Below are positions 33,859-37,142 of a stretch of 37,142 nucleotides of DNA, piece by piece. The position numbers were made by a program, and so were the translations under genes. The notes under the pieces were generated by a model that was not told the origin of the DNA, did no database searches, and saw only the letters and a program-made list of their open reading frames with translations. How positions within the stretch are numbered: the stretch's first letter is position 1; each line of letters begins with the position of its first letter. Source of the DNA: Prevotellaceae bacterium (GTDB taxonomy: Bacteria; Bacteroidota; Bacteroidia; Bacteroidales; Bacteroidaceae); the NCBI GenBank assembly GCA_021204865.1, contig JAJPYQ010000031.1, forward strand, positions 1-37,142. Reading direction: 5' to 3'.

Positions 33859-33866
33859 CAAATCTA
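33859..33866 (-). promoter_or_regulatory. -7 element of the tcmP operon with nearby palindrome
   Basis: TAGATTTG on the minus strand, 53 nt before the tcmP ATG. An 8-bp inverted repeat AATGATAT (33891-33898)/ATATCATT (33907-33914) covers the expected -33 position and could be an operator. The rest of 33846-34041 is A+T-rich and without genes. Confidence 0.45.
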
Positions 33867-34041
33867 AAGGTTTGTCTCAATGGATTTTATAATGATATTT
33901 TAGATCATATCATTAATAATCTCTGTGTATATGCTCATTTCTTATTTTTTACATCTGTTGCTTGTCGCAAATTTAATTAAAACGAGGAGAGATCGCTCAT
34001 CCAGTCCGATGGAATTTGCGACCCCTTCTCCTTTCTCTTCG

Positions 34042-34123
34042 TACCCAGAGCCGGGGTCGAACCGGCACGGGTTGCCCCACTGGTGTTTGAGACCAGCGCG
34101 TCTACCGATTCCGCCATCTGGGC
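34042..34123 (-). tRNA. tRNA-Leu (anticodon CAA)
   Basis: Class II tRNA of 82 nt. The acceptor GCCCAGA pairs with TCTGGGT (one G-T), discriminator A; D-arm with GGCGGAATCGGTAGACGC; anticodon stem CTGGT/ACCAG with loop CTCAAAC, hence CAA; a long variable arm; T-loop GGTTCGACCCC. CCA is not encoded. It reads UUG codons. The A+T-rich tcmP cassette lies directly downstream of its 3' end. Confidence 0.95.
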
Positions 34124-34137
34124 GTGGAGAACGGCGG

Positions 34138-34168
34138 CAAAGTTAGCGGTTTAGCTTGAGACGGGCAA
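34138..34168 (-). promoter_or_regulatory. tRNA-Leu promoter
   Basis: Minus strand: TTG (34168-34166), 20 nt, TAACTTTG (34145-34138), 15 nt before the tRNA 5' end. Confidence 0.7.
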
Positions 34169-34208
34169 GCGTTCTCGCCGTAAACTTCCCGACGTGTGCG
34201 GCAGGAGG

Positions 34209-35594
34209 CTACTTGTCCGCGTCGTCAGCCTTGGGGTTTTGCGGCTCTTCCTGCTGCTTTTTCGCCAAATATTCAGGCAGTGAGAGGCCGGCCTGCTCGA
34301 AGAGTTCGCCAAGCGGCGGGATGCTCTTCATCAGCCCGCTAAGGAAGTTCGCCGTGCTTGTGCGTCCGTCGCCTTGGCCCCCGCCGTTATCCCACACGGT
34401 GACCTTATCAATATTGATGCCCTTAATGGCCTCCACCTGCGTTTTCACAAGGTCCGGCAGCTTTTCCAAGAGGAGCAGCGTGTAAGCCTTCGTGGCGTCG
34501 CCGCCCGCCGCCTTGATCATCTTGTCGTAACCGTCGGCTTGCTTCGTCAACACCTCGTAAAGACCCTTGGCCTCCGCCTCCATCTTCGCGAAGATAGCGT
34601 CAGCCTCGCCCTTAGCGTTGACCCTTTTCTGCTCGGCCAACGCCTCGGCCGCCAGGACCACCCGCTGTTTCTCAATTTCCTGTGCGACGATGACGTTAGC
34701 CGTCTGGGTTGAGCGCTCACGAGCCGCACGCGCCTCCTCCGCCTTCTGTTCCGCGGCGTAAGCCTCCTCGAGGGCCAGCGCCTGAGCCACTTTCTCCGCG
34801 GCGGTAGCCTTGCGCTGCGCCTCCGCTTCCCGCTCGCGCCGGTTCGCGTCGCTGTTGGCTATGGAGATCTTTGCCTCGTTCTCACCCGCCACAGCCTGAG
34901 CGTTAGCGTCCGCCGTGCGTATGCGCGTCTCCCTTTGAGCCTCGGCTTTTCCTATCTCGCCCACTTTCTCCTGCTCCGCGACCCGCACCTTCGCCTCGTT
35001 TATCGCCTTGGCCGCGGCCTCCTGGCCGAGGGCCGCGATGTAACCACTCTCGTCTTTTATGTCGGTGACATTGACGTTTATCAGCCGAAGCCCGATCTTT
35101 TTCAGCTCAACCTCCACGTTCGCGCTGATGGCCTCGAGGAATTTGTCGCGGTCCGAGTTGAGTTCCTCTATGCTCATCGTGGCAATTACGAGACGCAATT
35201 GGCCAAAAAGGATATCCCTCGCCAGTTCCTGGATTTGCAGCGGGGTCTGTCCGAGCAGACGCTCCGCCGCGGCGAGCATTGTGTCAGGCTCTGTGCTGAT
35301 TCCCACGGTGAAGCGGCAGGGAACGTCCACGCGGATATTCTGCCGGCTCAGGGCGTTTGTGAGATTTGCGTCGATGCTTATGGGAGTAAGCGAGAGGTAC
35401 GCGTAGTCTTCTATGATGGGCCAGACGAACGCCCCGCCGCCGTGGTAGCATTTTGCGCTGCGGTTAGAGCCTTTTGCCCCGCCGTATACGACAAGCACCT
35501 TGTCTGACGGGCAGCGACGATAGCGGTTGATGAGCGCCATAAAGAGGAAAAGCGCCACGACGACGAAGATGACGATGAAAAGGAAAGAACCCAT
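34209..35594 (-). CDS. Flotillin-like SPFH protein (FloT/YqiK type)
   Basis: Membrane-microdomain scaffold protein of 461 aa. Seen: one N-terminal membrane helix (FLFIVIFVVVALFLFMALI), an SPFH/band-7 domain at about 30-210 (DVPCRFTVGIS, IQELARDILFGQLR), then a long coiled coil rich in Ala/Glu (EAKVRVAEQEKVGEIGKAEA onward to about 360) as in flotillins, and a polar C terminus. It forms an operon with the upstream NfeD-like gene, the usual partner, separated by 36 nt. Confidence 0.93.
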   Translation of the reverse strand: MGSFLFIVIFVVVALFLFMALINRYRRCPSDKVLVVYGGAKGSNRSAKCYHGGGAFVWPIIEDYAYLSLTPISIDANLTNALSRQNIRVDVPCRFTVGISTEPDTMLAAAERLLGQTPLQIQELARDILFGQLRLVIATMSIEELNSDRDKFLEAISANVEVELKKIGLRLINVNVTDIKDESGYIAALGQEAAAKAINEAKVRVAEQEKVGEIGKAEAQRETRIRTADANAQAVAGENEAKISIANSDANRREREAEAQRKATAAEKVAQALALEEAYAAEQKAEEARAARERSTQTANVIVAQEIEKQRVVLAAEALAEQKRVNAKGEADAIFAKMEAEAKGLYEVLTKQADGYDKMIKAAGGDATKAYTLLLLEKLPDLVKTQVEAIKGINIDKVTVWDNGGGQGDGRTSTANFLSGLMKSIPPLGELFEQAGLSLPEYLAKKQQEEPQNPKADDADK

Positions 35595-35630
35595 GGTGTA
35601 TTACGTTTTAAGATTTTTGCCAAAAGCTGT

Positions 35631-36230
35631 TTATAGCGGCTCCACGAGCAGCGAGTGGCTGTCGATAACCTTCGAGACTCTCACCTTCGCCCCCGAGGGA
35701 ATCTGCTCGCCGTCCGTTAGTGCCTCTATCTCGAGCACCGAGCCGTGCCAGCTGAGCTGCACCTTTCCGCTGCCTTTCCTGCGGGCCGGGACGCGGAGAT
35801 AGACGCTGCACGTCATGCCCACGCACTCGTCGATGCGGAAGTTGCCGCCGTGCTGCAGTTTCATCAATTGTTTGAGCATAAACATAAAGGCCACGACGAA
35901 GGCAAGCCCGCAGATGAACGCCACGACCGTGACAAGATGGTGATTTTCAAAGGTGTTCCAGAAGCAAACCCCGCCCCATCCCACTCCGAGCAGGAAGTTC
36001 ACGATGTTCCGCACGGTGAAAAGCTGTATGGCGCCGCCCGTGTCGAGCGTGTCGCCATTGGCGTCGCCCGCCGAGCCGTCGAAGGCGTCGCCCGAGGCGT
36101 CGGTGTGCCCCACGCCGATGAACGTGAGAATCATCTGTATCACAAAGACGAGCGAGGCGGCCACTGCTACTGCCCAGTAGAAACGCAGGGGAGCCGGGAA
36201 ATTTGTGTAAGCGTCAATCAGCGAGCCCAT
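35631..36230 (-). CDS. NfeD-like membrane protein, flotillin partner
   Basis: Protein of 199 aa. Seen: a first membrane helix near residues 15-40 (YWAVAVAASLVFVIQMILTF), an acidic/glycine loop rich in Asp and Gly, two more helices (NFLLGVGWGGVCFW; VVAFICGLAFVVAFMFML), then a soluble beta-rich domain from about 128 like the NfeD OB fold (VGMTCSVYLRVPARRKGSGKVQLS, SGAKVRVSKVIDSHSLLVEPL). The start is ATG 36230; the upstream in-frame TTG at 36278 falls in the TACCTTTG promoter element (36283-36276). Confidence 0.85.
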   Translation of the reverse strand: MGSLIDAYTNFPAPLRFYWAVAVAASLVFVIQMILTFIGVGHTDASGDAFDGSAGDANGDTLDTGGAIQLFTVRNIVNFLLGVGWGGVCFWNTFENHHLVTVVAFICGLAFVVAFMFMLKQLMKLQHGGNFRIDECVGMTCSVYLRVPARRKGSGKVQLSWHGSVLEIEALTDGEQIPSGAKVRVSKVIDSHSLLVEPL

Positions 36231-36315
36231 AGTCTTTTTCTGTTTTTTGTTGAGCTTTCCCTCAGGAGGGCTTTGCAAAGGTAGGGAAAAACCCCCGAAG
36301 TCCGGCCCTCAGCGC

Positions 36316-36346
36316 TTGAAAAAAAGCGGTGCTTGCCGTATCTTCG
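36316..36346 (+). promoter_or_regulatory. Promoter of the NUDIX gene
   Basis: TTG (36316-36318), 20 nt, TATCTTCG (36339-36346), one base off consensus, 19 nt before the ATG. Diverges from the nfeD-flotillin promoter. Confidence 0.55.
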
Positions 36347-36365
36347 CGCCAGAAAGCTTAGGATT

Positions 36366-36902
36366 ATGGCACACCCGATGCAGAAGTTCCGCTATTGTCC
36401 CCTCTGCGGCGCGGCCTCTTTCCGTGAGAACGACGAGAAGAGCAAGCGGTGCCCCAGCTGCGGCTTCACGTATTTCTTCAACCCGGCCGCCGCGACGGTG
36501 GCTATCATCACGAACGAGCGGGGCGAGCTTCTCGTTACGCGTCGCGCGAAAGACCCAGCGAAAGGCACGCTCGACCTGCCGGGCGGCTTCTGCGACCTCC
36601 GAGAGACGGCCGAGGAGGGCGTGGCTCGCGAGGTGAAAGAGGAGACGGGGCTGGTGGTAAGCTCCGTGAAATTCCTCTTTTCCTTGCCGAACACCTACCC
36701 CTACAGCGGGGTCGTGATACACACGGTCGACCTTTTCTTCGCCTGCCAAGTGGAAAGCGCCGCCGGGGCCCGCGCGATGGACGACGCAAGCCAGCTCTTT
36801 TGGCTCCCGCCCCGTGAGATTCGGCCCGAGCTCTTCGGCCTTGGGAGCATTCGCCTTGGGGTTCAGCGCATTTTGCAGCAGGGTTTCGCGGGTGAGCCTT
36901 AG
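36366..36902 (+). CDS. Zinc-ribbon NUDIX hydrolase
   Basis: Nucleotide-diphosphate hydrolase of 178 aa. Seen: an N-terminal zinc ribbon with C11/C14 and C29/C32, then the NUDIX box at 74-96 (GFCDLRETAEEGVAREVKEE), which matches the Gx5Ex7REUxEExGU pattern in full. Zinc ribbon plus NUDIX resembles NADH/ADP-ribose pyrophosphatases, but the NudC substrate motif is not evident, so the substrate is open. ATG 36366 is used because the in-frame upstream ATG at 36333 overlaps the promoter. Confidence 0.93.
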   Translation: MAHPMQKFRYCPLCGAASFRENDEKSKRCPSCGFTYFFNPAAATVAIITNERGELLVTRRAKDPAKGTLDLPGGFCDLRETAEEGVAREVKEETGLVVSSVKFLFSLPNTYPYSGVVIHTVDLFFACQVESAAGARAMDDASQLFWLPPREIRPELFGLGSIRLGVQRILQQGFAGEP

Positions 36903-36918
36903 GCCTTTCCCCGCGCGG

Positions 36919-37035
36919 CCCGAAGGTTTCGCGGGACTCCCCGTGGCTTTTTTCATTTTTCCCGTGGGTTTCGCCTCGATTCCTCGTGGAAAAAATTATT
37001 TTTCTCGAAGGGAATTTTATTTTTCCCGAAGGAAA
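36919..37035 (+). repeat. 21-22-nt periodic array (array F)
   Basis: The core CCGAAGG/CCGTGGG/TCGTGGA/TCGAAGG recurs with its G at 36922, 36943, 36964, 36986, 37007 and 37028, i.e. every 21 or 22 nt, with T- and A-rich filling. It starts about 17 nt after the NUDIX stop, like arrays C and D after their genes. Confidence 0.6.
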
Positions 37036-37043
37036 TGGGCTGA

Positions 37044-37079
37044 CGCTACGTGTAGCGAGGGCGAATGCTACACGTAGCG
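37044..37079. terminator. Perfect 13-bp hairpin after array F
   Basis: CGCTACGTGTAGC (37044-37056) and GCTACACGTAGCG (37067-37079) with a 10-nt loop. Each arm is itself nearly palindromic. No clear T tract, so terminator is only one option. The rest of the window end holds no gene I can see. Confidence 0.5.
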
Positions 37080-37142
37080 GGAACGGTTGCCTGGGGGCGT
37101 GGGAAAAAAGGTTAGGGAAGTCCTCTAACTATCCGCGAAGAT

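Noticed and set aside
34042-34064. att site duplicate of the tRNA-Leu 3' end
   Set aside because: I looked for another copy of the T-arm/acceptor sequence in the accessory part and found none.

Overview
This window looks like chromosomal DNA of a Bacteroidales bacterium (Bacteroides/Prevotella/Porphyromonas-type; genus not determinable here). The evidence is Bacteroidetes promoters (TTTG or TTG, a 19-20 nt spacer, then TAnnTTTG) in front of most transcription units, a PorZ-like protein and a second exported protein with a type IX secretion C-terminal signal, the Bacteroidales form of gluconate 5-dehydrogenase/KduD, a DUF4294 protein and a long leucyl-tRNA synthetase. Most of the first 26 kb is moderately G+C-rich, densely packed housekeeping DNA.

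Layout. 1-932: repeats only. 933-4181: ychF-lgt-metY operon. 4182-4873: hairpin-rich repeats, a 22-nt tandem array and the mutS promoter. 4874-7477: mutS. 7478-7873: a candidate minus-strand small RNA and the leuS promoter. 7874-15224: leuS, two tandem yitT-like genes, rdgB and porZ, all tightly spaced or overlapping. 15225-15565: tandem repeats between convergent genes. 15566-17826: trkH and a radical SAM gene (minus). 17995-19153: DUF4294 gene and a convergent SpoU methyltransferase whose ends overlap. 19537-23226: nadA, a KefB-like antiporter and a thioesterase. 23227-24300: a large repeat field. 24301-26056: AraC regulator and kduD-type dehydrogenase.

From about 26 kb the window becomes accessory in character. 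It holds a UDG-like protein with a HAD phosphatase, an AAA+ ATPase pseudogene that has lost its catalytic core, a TM2/SHOCT protein and an exported protein that share a duplicated promoter/leader module, a MITE-like insertion in one leader copy, a frameshifted HicB antitoxin remnant, and a strongly A+T-rich two-gene cassette (TcmP plus a three-cysteine radical SAM protein) just downstream of tRNA-Leu(CAA). The right end returns to ordinary genes: flotillin with its NfeD-like partner, and a zinc-ribbon NUDIX hydrolase.

The structure that gene calling does not explain is in the spaces between genes. Arrays of 21-23-nt tandem units occur at seven main places, several being variants of one another. 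A compound hairpin element of about 310 bp occurs in inverted orientation at 237-545 and 23427-23735. A hairpin with an identical loop is reused near several gene ends. Two promoter-to-terminator intervals without a credible protein look like small RNA genes. The best candidate for an undescribed protein system is the TcmP/radical SAM cassette; the best candidate for undescribed DNA structure is the 22-nt repeat family.
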